Program-made: the position numbers and the translations under genes
Assembly (NCBI GenBank): GCA_002007295.1
Contig: LNZM01000127.1
Coordinates: forward strand, 1 to 32,196
Direction: 5' to 3'
Length of the DNA stretch: 32,196 bases
DNA from: Candidatus Epulonipiscioides saccharophilum
GTDB lineage: Bacteria > Bacillota > Clostridia > Lachnospirales > Cellulosilyticaceae
Notes under the pieces: model-generated
Told to the model about the DNA's origin: nothing
Seen by the model: only the letters and a program-made list of their open reading frames with translations
Database searches by the model: none
Shown: positions 16,859-26,282 of the stretch, piece after piece
How positions within the stretch are numbered: position 1 is the stretch's first letter
Layout of the letters: every line of letters starts with the position of its first letter

Positions 16859-19102
16859 ATGATTAAAACAATTGAAGGTGTGATAGAGGCAATACTCTAT
16901 CAAAATAAAACAAACGACTATAAAGTCATAATAGTCAATACATCAGAGAAAGATTTGGTTTGTACAGGTTTTTTTATGGATATTGCATTAGGGCAAGAAA
17001 TTCAAATGTCCGGTAAATATGTTCAACATATACAGTATGGAGAACAGTTTGAAGTTAAATCTTTTTTTAAATTAAAAATAAAAACTACTATAGCTATCCA
17101 AAAATTTTTGAGTTCTGGATTAATTAAAGGTATTGGGGCCAGACTAGCAAAAAGAATCGTAAACCATTTTGGAGATAACACAATTAAAATTATAGAACAA
17201 GATCCTTTGCGATTAAGTGAAGTTGTTGGTATTAGTAAGGAGAAAGCAAAAAATATTTATGATCAATATCAAAATGAAACAGAATTAAGAAATGTTATGT
17301 TAGCTTTGGGAGAATACGACTTATCTCCAGCTATCGTAATGAAAATATATCAAAAATATAAAAGTCAGACTTTATTTACAATTACTAAAAATCCCTATCA
17401 ACTAGCTATAGATATAGATGGTATCGGGTTTGTCAAGGCCGATGAAATAGCTGCAAAAATAGGAATACAATTCGATGATATAGAAAGAGTTAAATCTGGT
17501 ATCCTTTTTTCTATATCTGAATTTTGTCTTCAAGGTGGCCATACTTATTGTCCACAAACAATCCTGTGTAATAATACTAGTGAACTTTTAAGAGTAAATC
17601 TTGATCAGGTCAGACTTGCGTTGGAAGAATTATTATTCAAGCAAGAATTATTCTTGCAGGTGTATGATGAGACCTCGGTAATTTTCTTAAAGTCATATTA
17701 TTATCGAGAGCAATACATCGCCCAAAAATTATTGCTTATGGCTAATTATTCAGAAAAAGAAGATAAGGATCAAGAGTGGAATTTTGAAGCCGAAATGGCT
17801 CAAACAGAAAAAGAGTTAGAAATTCTATTAGTAACCGAACAGAGAGACGCTATAAAGAATGCTCTAACGAATGGTGTAACAGTCATCACGGGCGGTCCAG
17901 GTACAGGAAAGACGACGATAATTAAGGCATTGATTCATATGCTAAATAAAAAAAAGGAAGTTGTTTTGTTAGCCGCACCAACGGGGCGAGCCGCAAAACG
18001 AATGAGTGAAGCCACTACCTTTGAGGCTAAAACAATTCATAGACTTTTAGAGATATCTTTTACTCAAAGTCTGAGTACAGAGAAAAATTCAGTAAAGCAG
18101 TTTTTTAATAAAAATGAAGACAATTTATTAGAAACCGACGTTCTTATTGTTGACGAAGTTTCTATGGTCGACATTTTTTTAATGGATGCTATCTTAAAAG
18201 CTTTGGCCGGAGACCGGAGGTTAGTATTAATAGGCGATATAAATCAATTACCCAGTGTTAATGCGGGCAACGTATTAAAGGATATAATAGACAGCCAAAA
18301 AGTAAAAGTCATAAGGTTAGAGCAAATATTTCGGCAATCGCAAAAAAGCGCAATTATAACCAATGCTCATAAAATTAATCTGGGCGAATATCCTATTTTT
18401 AATACAAAGCATACGGATTGCTTTTTTATTCAGGAGCATTCTCAAGAGGCTGTTAAAAATACCGTAGTGGACCTAATTCAAAATAGACTCCCTAATAAAT
18501 ATCAGCATCTAGACAAGAAAAAAGATATCCAAATTTTAGCTCCCATACGAAACGGTATGTTAGGTGTCCATGAATTAAACATTGCTTTACAAGATGCTTT
18601 AAATCAATCCAATGATAATACATTCGAACATAAAAAAATAATTTATAAAGTTGGCGATAAAGTTATGCAAACTAAAAATAATTATAACCTCTCTTGGCAT
18701 ATTAAATCTAAAAGTGGCCTATTGCTTGAAGAAGGCACCGGAATATACAACGGTGATATTGGTATAATTAAAAATATAGATAAGTGCGAAAAATGTATGA
18801 ATGTTGTATTCGATGAGAAAAAAAATGTAGTATATTCTTTTAAAAATTTAGACGAACTCGACTTAGCTTATGCTACCACCATACACAAAGCTCAGGGAAG
18901 TGAATATCCGGTCGTAATAATTCCGCTTCTTAATGTTCCGTATATGTTATTAAGCCGAAATCTTTTGTATACAGCTATTACTAGAGCAAAAAAAATGGTT
19001 ATAATAGTTGGGATTAGGGATACAATAAATAGGATGGTGGATAATAATAGAGAGATTCATAGATTTACATCTTTATTGTATCACCTACAGGCAAGCATAT
19101 GA
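16859..19102 (+). CDS. recD2: ATP-dependent RecD-like DNA helicase
   Basis: RecD2 is a 5'-3' superfamily 1B helicase, found in organisms apart from RecBCD, with roles in recombination and replication-fork stability. At 747 residues the length is normal. Visible are an N-terminal OB-like domain (about 1-75), helix-hairpin-helix-type segments (about 75-220, with GLIKGIGARLAKRIV and GIGFVKADEIA), Walker A GGPGTGKTT at 345-353, Walker B region DEVSMVD at 432-438, and the late motif ATTIHKAQGSEYPVVI with LLYTAITRAKK. The ribosome site (CAGAAAG, about 12 bases upstream) is weak. Its stop overlaps the start of comFC by four bases, so the two are translationally coupled. Confidence 0.94.
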   Translation: MIKTIEGVIEAILYQNKTNDYKVIIVNTSEKDLVCTGFFMDIALGQEIQMSGKYVQHIQYGEQFEVKSFFKLKIKTTIAIQKFLSSGLIKGIGARLAKRIVNHFGDNTIKIIEQDPLRLSEVVGISKEKAKNIYDQYQNETELRNVMLALGEYDLSPAIVMKIYQKYKSQTLFTITKNPYQLAIDIDGIGFVKADEIAAKIGIQFDDIERVKSGILFSISEFCLQGGHTYCPQTILCNNTSELLRVNLDQVRLALEELLFKQELFLQVYDETSVIFLKSYYYREQYIAQKLLLMANYSEKEDKDQEWNFEAEMAQTEKELEILLVTEQRDAIKNALTNGVTVITGGPGTGKTTIIKALIHMLNKKKEVVLLAAPTGRAAKRMSEATTFEAKTIHRLLEISFTQSLSTEKNSVKQFFNKNEDNLLETDVLIVDEVSMVDIFLMDAILKALAGDRRLVLIGDINQLPSVNAGNVLKDIIDSQKVKVIRLEQIFRQSQKSAIITNAHKINLGEYPIFNTKHTDCFFIQEHSQEAVKNTVVDLIQNRLPNKYQHLDKKKDIQILAPIRNGMLGVHELNIALQDALNQSNDNTFEHKKIIYKVGDKVMQTKNNYNLSWHIKSKSGLLLEEGTGIYNGDIGIIKNIDKCEKCMNVVFDEKKNVVYSFKNLDELDLAYATTIHKAQGSEYPVVIIPLLNVPYMLLSRNLLYTAITRAKKMVIIVGIRDTINRMVDNNREIHRFTSLLYHLQASI

Positions 19103-19767
19103 TTACAAAACTAATTTATCCAAATCTTTGTATTTTTTGCAAAAAAGTTATTGCTACCGATTATCATCTGTGTTTAGACTGTCAAACTAAATTGATTGAT
19201 TATTTTAAATGTCCATCCTGTAATAAATTTATTGAAAATTATATTTGTCCTCACTGCAACAGTGAAGCAGTTATCGGATTATTTCGCTATGATAACAAGG
19301 CTAGAAAAGCTATCGCAAGATGGAAATATCACGATGTCCGAAAATATGCTAATAGCTTTGCTAAAGAATTAAGTTATAAATTGGATTCAAATTTAGTTAC
19401 CTCCCTAGATGCTTTAATTCCTGTCCCAGCTTCTAAAGATAGATTACGCAAGAGAGGGTTTAATCAAGCTTACGATTTATCTAAAAAATTATCTAAAATT
19501 ATCGGAGTTGAAACCATGGATATTTTACAACGTACAAAACGAACCAAGGCTCAACACAGTTCTAATGTACATGAAAGGGCTCAAAATATTGCTAACTCTA
19601 TTCATTTAATAAACAAATTTGACGATATATTTTCTGAAGACAATGCAGCAATAGCTCTTGTCGACGATATCTATACATCCGGGAATACAATAAACGAATG
19701 TATTAGAGCTTTAAGGGTGAAGTATAACATTAAGCAAATATATATTTTTGTTGTGGCGATAACATGA
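19099..19767 (+). CDS. comFC: ComF family amidophosphoribosyltransferase-like protein
   Basis: The 222-residue protein has N-terminal zinc-binding cysteines (CIFCKK, CLDC, CPSC, CPHC) and a C-terminal type I phosphoribosyltransferase fold with the binding loop ALVDDIYTSGNTINE; PVPASKDRLRKRGFNQA is a ComFC hallmark. ComFC takes part in natural transformation in Bacillus and related bacteria, acting in the cytoplasm on incoming DNA. It overlaps recD2 by four bases, and yvyF starts 15 bases later, the common Firmicute order leading into flagellar genes. Competence itself is not shown; many clostridia keep comFC without known competence. Confidence 0.92.
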   Translation: MITKLIYPNLCIFCKKVIATDYHLCLDCQTKLIDYFKCPSCNKFIENYICPHCNSEAVIGLFRYDNKARKAIARWKYHDVRKYANSFAKELSYKLDSNLVTSLDALIPVPASKDRLRKRGFNQAYDLSKKLSKIIGVETMDILQRTKRTKAQHSSNVHERAQNIANSIHLINKFDDIFSEDNAAIALVDDIYTSGNTINECIRALRVKYNIKQIYIFVVAIT

Positions 19768-19782
19768 TATGGAGGGATTTTT

Positions 19783-20208
19783 ATGGCAATGGAAATTAAA
19801 ACTTGTGCTCGTTGTAAAAAATTATTTCAATATTCAGGTTACGGTAGAAGAATTTGTCCTGTATGCTTTAAAAATGAAGAAAAACAATTTGAAGAGGTAA
19901 AAGAGTATATTCGTGAAAATAAAAATGCTACTATTAAGCAAATCCATGAAGATCTTAATGTCTCACCTAAATTAATAGAAGAATTTATAACTTCTGGTCG
20001 ATTAGTTTTAAGTGCTAGCTCACCTATTACTCTTACTTGCCAAATGTGTGGCACAGAAATTACTAAAGGTAAAATTTGCGATCAATGTAGTCAAAGCTTA
20101 ATGGATGCTAACACATCATTATCTCAGAAAATCGATTCATCTCAGAAAATTGATTCACCGCCGAAATCAAATTCTGGGCATCATGGTATGTTTACTAACA
20201 AGCGATAA
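19783..20208 (+). CDS. yvyF: Flagellar operon protein, YvyF family
   Basis: The 141-residue protein has an N-terminal zinc ribbon (CARCKKLF, CPVC), a winged-helix-like middle with ATIKQIHEDLNVSPKLIEEFI, a second cysteine pair set (CQMCGTE, CDQC) and a disordered tail. This matches the YvyF/TIGR03826 family encoded just before flgM in Firmicutes; its role is thought to be regulatory for flagella. A GGAGGG site precedes the ATG. The tail contains an exact in-frame hexapeptide duplication, SQKIDS twice at residues 114-125 (18-bp tandem repeat, 20122-20157). Confidence 0.88.
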   Translation: MAMEIKTCARCKKLFQYSGYGRRICPVCFKNEEKQFEEVKEYIRENKNATIKQIHEDLNVSPKLIEEFITSGRLVLSASSPITLTCQMCGTEITKGKICDQCSQSLMDANTSLSQKIDSSQKIDSPPKSNSGHHGMFTNKR

Positions 20209-20215
20209 AAAAATT

Positions 20216-20322
20216 AATTTCATAAACAGCATTTAGCAAGATATGGAAAATTCATAAACAGCTATTTAGCAAAATATGGAAAATTTGCAAATAACAATAT
20301 AGCAAGATGTGGAAAATATAAC
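20216..20322 (+). repeat. Tandem 33-bp repeats after yvyF
   Basis: Three imperfect copies share TAAACAGC or TAACAATA, then ATTTAGCAAGATATGGAAAA; the third is the most diverged. They also resemble the last bases of yvyF (ACTAACAAGCGATAAAAAAATT), suggesting a repeatedly duplicated gene tail. No gene is seen between 20209 and 20427. Confidence 0.65.
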
Positions 20323-20357
20323 TTAGATTTAGATTAAAAGCATAATATAATTTTGCT

Positions 20358-20383
20358 TAAGTTTTGTAAAAATATGCCGATAT
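20358..20383 (+). promoter_or_regulatory. Sigma-D (sigma-28) promoter before flgM
   Basis: The -10 element GCCGATAT (20376-20383) is a perfect match to the flagellar sigma-D consensus, preceded 14 bases upstream by TAAG (consensus TAAA). It lies 45 bases before flgM and would drive late flagellar genes. Confidence 0.75.
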
Positions 20384-20427
20384 TATCTATAAGCAGATGA
20401 AAATAGTTCAAATAGGAGGAAACCTAG

Positions 20428-20691
20428 ATGCGTATTGGCAATATAGACAAGATCACCCAGATATACCAAAACCAAGTGGGGCCGGCCAAAAAGCAAGCCC
20501 CCTTACCAAAGTATGAAGTCGAGATCTCTGACGAAGCTCAAGTTCTAGGCAGTGCTTTTAAAGCTGTCAAAGAATCGCCGGATGTTAGAATGGACAAAGT
20601 CAACTCGATTAAAGAACAAATTAAAAATGGGACATATAACGTTAGTGCAAGAGACGTAAGCGAAAAAATTCTTAATAAGCTTATAGTGTAA
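20428..20691 (+). CDS. flgM: Anti-sigma-28 factor FlgM
   Basis: The 87-residue protein holds the flagellar sigma factor inactive until the hook-basal body is finished. The N-terminal half (MRIGNIDKITQIY) is typical of the disordered part, and the C-terminal half (VRMDKVNSIKEQIKNGTY, VSARDVSEKIL) holds the sigma-binding helices. AGGAGG precedes the ATG. It is the first gene after a sigma-D promoter, so it is probably autoregulated, and flgN follows 27 bases later. Confidence 0.92.
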   Translation: MRIGNIDKITQIYQNQVGPAKKQAPLPKYEVEISDEAQVLGSAFKAVKESPDVRMDKVNSIKEQIKNGTYNVSARDVSEKILNKLIV

Positions 20692-20718
20692 ACTGGACAA
20701 ATCAGGTAAGGAGACAAT

Positions 20719-21228
20719 ATGGCAGGAGTTGCACATGAACTAGTTAATGTTTTAAGGGAGCAAAAAGAATGTTATGAAGGTCTATATACTTTAGCTACTT
20801 ATAAAGCGCGGGCAGTAGTAGAAAAAGATATAGACTTTTTAAAAGAAGTTGTTAGTAGGGAAGAAGAGTTTATTGGTAGAGTAGATATCTTAGACCGAAA
20901 AAGAGAAGGTGTTTTTAAAGATATTTCTCAAGTGACAGGGTTAAATTTATCGGATTTAACTCTGACTAAAATTATAAATAAAATTGGTCCAGATAAGGAA
21001 ATCTCTAAGGAACTAATTAAAATCCGTAAAGAATTATTAGTAATGATAGAAAAAGTAAAAAACCAAAATGATAGAAACAAAAAACTCATAAAACAATCTA
21101 TGGAATTTGTGGAATTTACTTTAAATGCTATCCAAACTACTAGGCTAGGCGGTATAGATGTTGGTTATTCTAGACCAGGATTTGAAAATATAAAAGAAAC
21201 TAGAAGAGTCTTTGACGCAAGACGTTGA
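20719..21228 (+). CDS. flgN: Flagellar export chaperone FlgN
   Basis: The 169-residue, largely helical protein matches FlgN, the cytoplasmic chaperone that keeps hook-filament junction proteins FlgK and FlgL ready for export. The N-terminal helix LVNVLREQKECYEGLYTLA and the ..KARAVVEKDIDFL segment are typical; the long coiled-coil-like middle supports this. Its client genes follow directly. A GGAGA site precedes the ATG. Confidence 0.85.
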   Translation: MAGVAHELVNVLREQKECYEGLYTLATYKARAVVEKDIDFLKEVVSREEEFIGRVDILDRKREGVFKDISQVTGLNLSDLTLTKIINKIGPDKEISKELIKIRKELLVMIEKVKNQNDRNKKLIKQSMEFVEFTLNAIQTTRLGGIDVGYSRPGFENIKETRRVFDARR

Positions 21229-21544
21229 CAAAATATAAAATATAAAATATAAAATAAATCAAATAAAATTTAGGAGAATCTTCAGCTAATAAAATACAGC
21301 TAGGATTCTCTTTAAAGATACAAACTTAATCTCAGGTGATTAAGATCTATTTTGCTGCTTATTTTTAATTTTTAATAAATATCCTATTACTTACTTATGC
21401 TTACTTATGATTAAGTTTTATTTGAATACTTAATTTTAAAATTTTATATTTTTGGATTTAAAAGCTTGTATATTATATATTCAGGCTTTGTTTTGCTACA
21501 AAAAGACAGTGTACTTATTTTGTAAAGATACGGGGGAATCTTTT
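21229..21544. other. Spacer between flgN and flgK
   Basis: This spacer has a short AAAATAT tandem run (21231-21258), a hairpin with arms GAGAATC (21274-21280) and GATTCTC (21304-21310) that could act as a weak terminator, and a candidate sigma-A promoter TTGAAT-17-TATATT (21422-21450). No gene is seen. Confidence 0.5.
21422..21450 (+). promoter_or_regulatory. Candidate promoter of flgK
   Basis: TTGAAT (21422-21427) and TATATT (21445-21450) have a 17-base spacing, but the region is so AT-rich that chance is a real alternative. Confidence 0.35.
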
Positions 21545-23308
21545 ATGAATTTAACTACAACAGTATCAGGATTAACAGCTGCTCAAAAAGGGCTATCGGT
21601 TACTGGGCACAATTTAGCTAACGTGAATACGCCGGGTTATACGAGACAGCAGTTATTGCAACATGAAACTGGTTATCGTGACATAAAAAAATACGGCGGT
21701 TATACTCAGCAAATGGGTATAGGGGTCTCTGAAACAGAGATTAGACAGATTAGAGACGAGTTTGCCGATGAAAAATATAGATTAGAAAATTCGAAATTGA
21801 ATTTCTATCAAACTCAGAATAAAACTATTCAGGAGATAGAGACTATTTTGGATGAACCAAACGGAGAATCTCTCAGTAAGTTTTTGGATACTTTTTGGGG
21901 ACAAACACAAAAGCTGGCTACCAATCCATCTGGATTAGAAGAGAGGATGTCATTTCTACAAAATGCAAATGTTATCATACAAAAAGTAAATTATATACAA
22001 AGTAGCTTACAAGACTATCAAACAAACCTTAATTTACAAGTTGTTCAAATGGTTAATAAAATAAATGAATTAGTTGAACAGATTGATAAACTAAACGATA
22101 AAATTGCTGTAGAAGAACTGAACGGGGTAGACAACGCTAATGATTATAGAGACAAAAGAAACAATGCGTTAGACGAGTTATCCGGATATGTAGATATAAA
22201 TTATTATGAGCAGCCAGAGGGTGGATTGACAGTAAAAATAAATGGTTCTAACGGTACAGCATTATTAGAAAACGGATTTATAACAACAATAGATTTGAAG
22301 CAAACAGCACCAAGAAGTCCGTTTTTGAATCCGATTATAAGAAATACAGGAGCGGATATGTTTGAAATCACGTCTACAGAAACGACTAGCATAAAAAATG
22401 CTATCAACTCTGCAAACGGAAATGACGGCGGTGCATTAAAAGCTCTGTTACTATCCAGGGGGCCAGTGCCAGCAGATAGTTCGACAGAATGGAGTGACAT
22501 AGCAATAAACGATAATCAGAGTGTAGACTTAGAAGGAAATTATTTTATCATTCCAAAACTTCAGAAAAAACTAGATGTCTTTACTAAAGAAATTGTTACT
22601 ATGATCAATGAAAGCTTTTCTGGCTATGGTGTTGGTTCTGAAAAGGGACTTATTGGACCACCTGTCTTTATTCCTATTTTTAAAGGTCCAAATCCTCCAG
22701 ATATGACGAAAATAGCAGTAGATATAAATAACATTAATGAAGCCGACATTATTCAGTATAATTCAGAGATGGAGCAATACTATATTGATATTGTAGATCA
22801 TCTTAGCGCTCTTAATATAGAAGTTAATCCAAAATTATTAGCAGAAGGTGGATCCAGCTGTTTAGGAACAGTACCTAAATTTATAGAAGTTGACGACCCT
22901 GATAATCCGGGTTCTACTATACTAGTAAAAAACAACATTGGAAATATTGGTAGTAACGAGAATGTTCAAAATCTTCTGAATAGGTGGAATTCTGCTATAC
23001 ATTGGTATCAGGAAGATCCTACTCAACCTCAAGAAAAATGTAATCCACAAATTAAGTATTTAAATGTTGCCGATTTTTACGCTGCTTTAGTTATAGAGAT
23101 TGGTCAGGACGGCTATATTTATTCTAATAAGGCAATTGAAAAACTAGAAGTTGTAGAGAACGTTAACAACGAACGATGGTCCATGTCTGCTATATCTCAA
23201 GATGAGGAACTTTCAATGATGATGAAGTATCAATATGCTTATAATGCATCCGCTAGAATGCTTACTGTATTAGACGGGATGATGGATGTTGTTATTAATA
23301 AAATGTGA
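21545..23308 (+). CDS. flgK: Flagellar hook-associated protein FlgK, paralogue 1
   Basis: FlgK joins hook and filament outside the cell and is exported by the flagellar type III system. The N-terminal D0 region shows TTVSGLTAAQKGLSVTGHN followed by LANVNTPGYTRQ, and the C-terminal D0 region shows SQDEELSMMMKYQYAYNAS and MLTVLDGMMDVVINKM; the protein has 587 residues. The frame extends upstream to 21452, but the GGGGGA site eight bases before the ATG at 21545 and the family N-terminus fix the start there. There is no cleaved signal peptide, as expected. The middle part is variable. A second flgK-like gene starts 24 bases after the stop. Confidence 0.93.
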   Translation: MNLTTTVSGLTAAQKGLSVTGHNLANVNTPGYTRQQLLQHETGYRDIKKYGGYTQQMGIGVSETEIRQIRDEFADEKYRLENSKLNFYQTQNKTIQEIETILDEPNGESLSKFLDTFWGQTQKLATNPSGLEERMSFLQNANVIIQKVNYIQSSLQDYQTNLNLQVVQMVNKINELVEQIDKLNDKIAVEELNGVDNANDYRDKRNNALDELSGYVDINYYEQPEGGLTVKINGSNGTALLENGFITTIDLKQTAPRSPFLNPIIRNTGADMFEITSTETTSIKNAINSANGNDGGALKALLLSRGPVPADSSTEWSDIAINDNQSVDLEGNYFIIPKLQKKLDVFTKEIVTMINESFSGYGVGSEKGLIGPPVFIPIFKGPNPPDMTKIAVDINNINEADIIQYNSEMEQYYIDIVDHLSALNIEVNPKLLAEGGSSCLGTVPKFIEVDDPDNPGSTILVKNNIGNIGSNENVQNLLNRWNSAIHWYQEDPTQPQEKCNPQIKYLNVADFYAALVIEIGQDGYIYSNKAIEKLEVVENVNNERWSMSAISQDEELSMMMKYQYAYNASARMLTVLDGMMDVVINKM

Positions 23309-23332
23309 TGAATTTATAAGGGGGATATATAT

Positions 23333-24964
23333 ATGTCATTTGGAGAAATTACGATATCCACGTCTGGATTATTTGCTGCACAGCAAGGGCTATCGGTTAC
23401 TAGTAGCAATTTAAATAATATAAATACACCTGGATATTCTAGAAAAGTCTTAAAGCAAGAAGCTTGGCAACCATTACCTGGTGGTGGTGCCGGCATGCGA
23501 GGTACGGGCGTTACTATTACTGGCGTAAATCGTGTAAGGGATACCTTTTTAGATCAAAAATATTGGAAATATAGTGATACTTTAGGCGAATTTACCATAA
23601 AACAAGAGCAAACAAATATATTAGAAGGAATATTTGGAGAACCTTCAGAAGATGGTTTTACAAAAGTTTTCACAGACTTTTTTAATGGTATAGACGATTT
23701 ATCAAAAGATCCTTCTACCACCGAAAAAGCCTGTTCTTTACGGCAATATATGATTTCGTTTGCGGATTATTATAATGAGATATCCACTGGAATTTCTGGT
23801 GTACAGTCTGATATAAATAACCAATTAAAAAGTACAATTAGTGATATAAACATGTTCGCTAGCCGAATACAAAGTCTAAATTCTCAAATTTATAATTATG
23901 AATTATATGGCGATGTAGCAAATGATTTAAGAGATCAACGAGATTATTGCGTCGATCAACTATCCAGTCAAGTAAATATAGATGCTAAAGAGACGGAATT
24001 AGTACGGCCGGATGGGCGAGTAGAGAAGCAATTTCAAATATATACAAATGGTCAACTATTAGTCGATCATTTAGATGTAAGATTATTAGAAGAAAAGGTA
24101 AGATCAACCAAAGAACATCCACGAGATGTAGACGGTCTATATGATATTGTTTGGGATGATGGCGGAATATTTAATGTAACATCCAAATCTTTTTCTGGTA
24201 AATTAAAAGGTTTATTGGATGTAAGAGACGGCCAAGGGTCCGGTGTCGATTCATTAACTCAAAAGCCGGTTTACACGGGTATACCATATTTTCTAGATAG
24301 ATTAGATTATTTTGTTAGAACTTTAGCCGAAGCAGTTAATGAAGTATATAATCAAGGAGATATAATTGATGCGGAAGGGAATAGAGAACAAATCGTAGAT
24401 CAATTAAACAATCCTCTTTATGCTATCTTTTCTTATAAGGATGGCACGCCAGAAACTATTATAGAAAGAAATGATCCGAATTTTGACTATAGTAAAATTA
24501 CTGCTTCAAACTTTACTGTGGCTAAAGAAATTTTGGAGAGTGACAAAAATATTAGAACAAATTATGAGCATAGAATGAATACTTTAGAAGATTCACAGTA
24601 TGTTACCGAGCCATCCACTGCGCCTTATCAAAATCCTAATCCAGGTAACAATGATCTGCTTTTAGATTTAATGGATTTACAAAATGATCCGAAGACTTTT
24701 AATCAAGGTGCGCCGGCCGACTACATGATATCTATATTCAGTGCTATGGGCGTAAATGCTAGCGAAGCGACTATGTATTCCAAAACTCAATCTAATGTTA
24801 TAAAAGCAATCGAGAAGCAGAGAATGTCTATTTCGGGCGTAGACAACAACGAAGAATTTATGAACTTAATTAAATATAACATGGCCTATCAAGTATCAGC
24901 TAAAGTAATGACTACTCTGGATAATATTTATGATATTACTATAAATCGTATGGGTAGCTGGTAG
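23333..24964 (+). CDS. flgK: Flagellar hook-associated protein FlgK, paralogue 2
   Basis: A second FlgK-like protein (543 residues) follows with the same D0 signatures: TISTSGLFAAQQGLSVTSSN then LNNINTPGYSRK at the N-terminus, and EEFMNLIKYNMAYQVSAKV with MTTLDNIYDITINRMG at the C-terminus. The ends are close to those of paralogue 1, while the middle parts differ clearly. The pair may form successive junction rings or a mixed junction; this is inference. An AAGGGGGA site precedes the ATG, as it does for flgL. Expression as one unit flgK-flgK-flgL is likely. Confidence 0.9.
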   Translation: MSFGEITISTSGLFAAQQGLSVTSSNLNNINTPGYSRKVLKQEAWQPLPGGGAGMRGTGVTITGVNRVRDTFLDQKYWKYSDTLGEFTIKQEQTNILEGIFGEPSEDGFTKVFTDFFNGIDDLSKDPSTTEKACSLRQYMISFADYYNEISTGISGVQSDINNQLKSTISDINMFASRIQSLNSQIYNYELYGDVANDLRDQRDYCVDQLSSQVNIDAKETELVRPDGRVEKQFQIYTNGQLLVDHLDVRLLEEKVRSTKEHPRDVDGLYDIVWDDGGIFNVTSKSFSGKLKGLLDVRDGQGSGVDSLTQKPVYTGIPYFLDRLDYFVRTLAEAVNEVYNQGDIIDAEGNREQIVDQLNNPLYAIFSYKDGTPETIIERNDPNFDYSKITASNFTVAKEILESDKNIRTNYEHRMNTLEDSQYVTEPSTAPYQNPNPGNNDLLLDLMDLQNDPKTFNQGAPADYMISIFSAMGVNASEATMYSKTQSNVIKAIEKQRMSISGVDNNEEFMNLIKYNMAYQVSAKVMTTLDNIYDITINRMGSW

Positions 24965-25002
24965 TAATTAACTAGCAATAATTAAAAGGGGGATATATCA
25001 AA

Positions 25003-26148
25003 ATGAGCATGAGAATAACAAATAACATGATCCAGTATGGTACAGTGAATGCTTTATTCAATAACATGGATCAACTAGACAGATTATACACACAAATGAG
25101 TACATTAAAAAAAATAGAAAAGGCATCCGATGACCCGATTATAGCAGGTAGATCCTTAAAATTACGAATAGATGTAACAGAAGCGGAGCAGTACGAAAAA
25201 AATTCTAAAGAAGCTATGAGCTGGATGGAGATTTCCGATGGAGCCATTTCAAACATTGAAAATATTCTAAAAGAAGTAAAAACTAGATTAAACCAGGCCG
25301 CAACCGGTACTTTAACACAAGAAGATAAAGCGAAAGTTCAATCAGATATTACTCAGCTATCCGAACAAATAAAGGACGAATTAAACACTACTTATGCTGG
25401 TAGATTTATTTTTTCTGGTCACAAAATAGATCAACCCGTATATTTCGATGTAGATACGATCTTAGAAAAAGACGTTACCTCTGCCATAGACATAAGGGTA
25501 GCCAAAGATATGATCATCGGAAGCATGGGCATGACCCTAAACAGCCCCATGATAGTAGCCAGCGACACAACGATAGCTGGCCAATCATATCAGGCCGGAG
25601 ACGAAGTTCCCGCTGGTACAATCTTACTTCAAGGCAATATCATCCCAGAAGGTACATTTATTCCAAAAGGAACAGAATTTAAAGAAGGAACCATCGTCAC
25701 AGCCAGTACCGCAAACCCAGATGTGGCTGGAAATACAGTAGGTCAAGATATAAAATATGAAATAGGGGTTGGCATAGAATTAGAAATAAATGAAACTAGA
25801 TTGAGTGATATCTTTGTTGGTAATTACGAAAAAGTTTTGGACAATATCAATGAAGCAATAGACACTGATGACGAAGAACGTTTATCTTCTTTAATCGAAA
25901 GTGTAGATGATACCAGAGAAGCTTTATCCGAAAGAATGGCTGACGGCGGTAGCAGACAAGTCAGGCTAGACTTAACCCAAAAAAGAATGGCCGAAGATCA
26001 AGTAACGTTTACTGAACTTCTTTCAGAAACCGAAGACGTGGATATAGAAGAGGTTTATGTAGAATTTAACTCTCAAATGATGGTTTATCAGAGTGCTCTA
26101 AAAGCTTCTGCTCAGGTTGTTATGAATACTTTGGCTGATTATATATAA
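25003..26148 (+). CDS. flgL: Flagellar hook-associated protein FlgL
   Basis: FlgL is the junction protein next to the filament, related to flagellin. The N-terminus (MRITNNMIQYGTVNALFNNM) and the C-terminus (VYVEFNSQMMVYQSALKAS then AQVVMNTLADYI) match the family. At 381 residues it is longer than many FlgL proteins because of a middle segment (about residues 165-250) with short glycine/threonine repeats (PAGTILLQGN, PEGTFIPKGTEFKEGT). That segment uses more C-ending codons than the rest of the gene, suggesting a different history. GGGGGA lies upstream; an alternative in-frame ATG at 25009 is possible. A terminator follows. Confidence 0.92.
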   Translation: MSMRITNNMIQYGTVNALFNNMDQLDRLYTQMSTLKKIEKASDDPIIAGRSLKLRIDVTEAEQYEKNSKEAMSWMEISDGAISNIENILKEVKTRLNQAATGTLTQEDKAKVQSDITQLSEQIKDELNTTYAGRFIFSGHKIDQPVYFDVDTILEKDVTSAIDIRVAKDMIIGSMGMTLNSPMIVASDTTIAGQSYQAGDEVPAGTILLQGNIIPEGTFIPKGTEFKEGTIVTASTANPDVAGNTVGQDIKYEIGVGIELEINETRLSDIFVGNYEKVLDNINEAIDTDDEERLSSLIESVDDTREALSERMADGGSRQVRLDLTQKRMAEDQVTFTELLSETEDVDIEEVYVEFNSQMMVYQSALKASAQVVMNTLADYI

Positions 26149-26174
26149 AATCTCTCAGTCAGCTTTACTACTTT

Positions 26175-26200
26175 AAGGACGTATCTTACGTCCTTTTTTT
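26175..26200 (+). terminator. Terminator after flgL
   Basis: AAGGACGTA (26175-26183) pairs with TACGTCCTT (26187-26195) over a three-base loop, followed by a T run. Just before it, CTCTCAGTCAGCTT (26153-26166) looks like a broken piece of the palindromic repeat family. Confidence 0.9.
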
Positions 26201-26282
26201 CATGCCATAAAGTGTATAGTAGTCCATGTTTTTTGTTATACTAATAATAAATTTCTTAATTTCTAAAAGAAAGGACCCTGTT

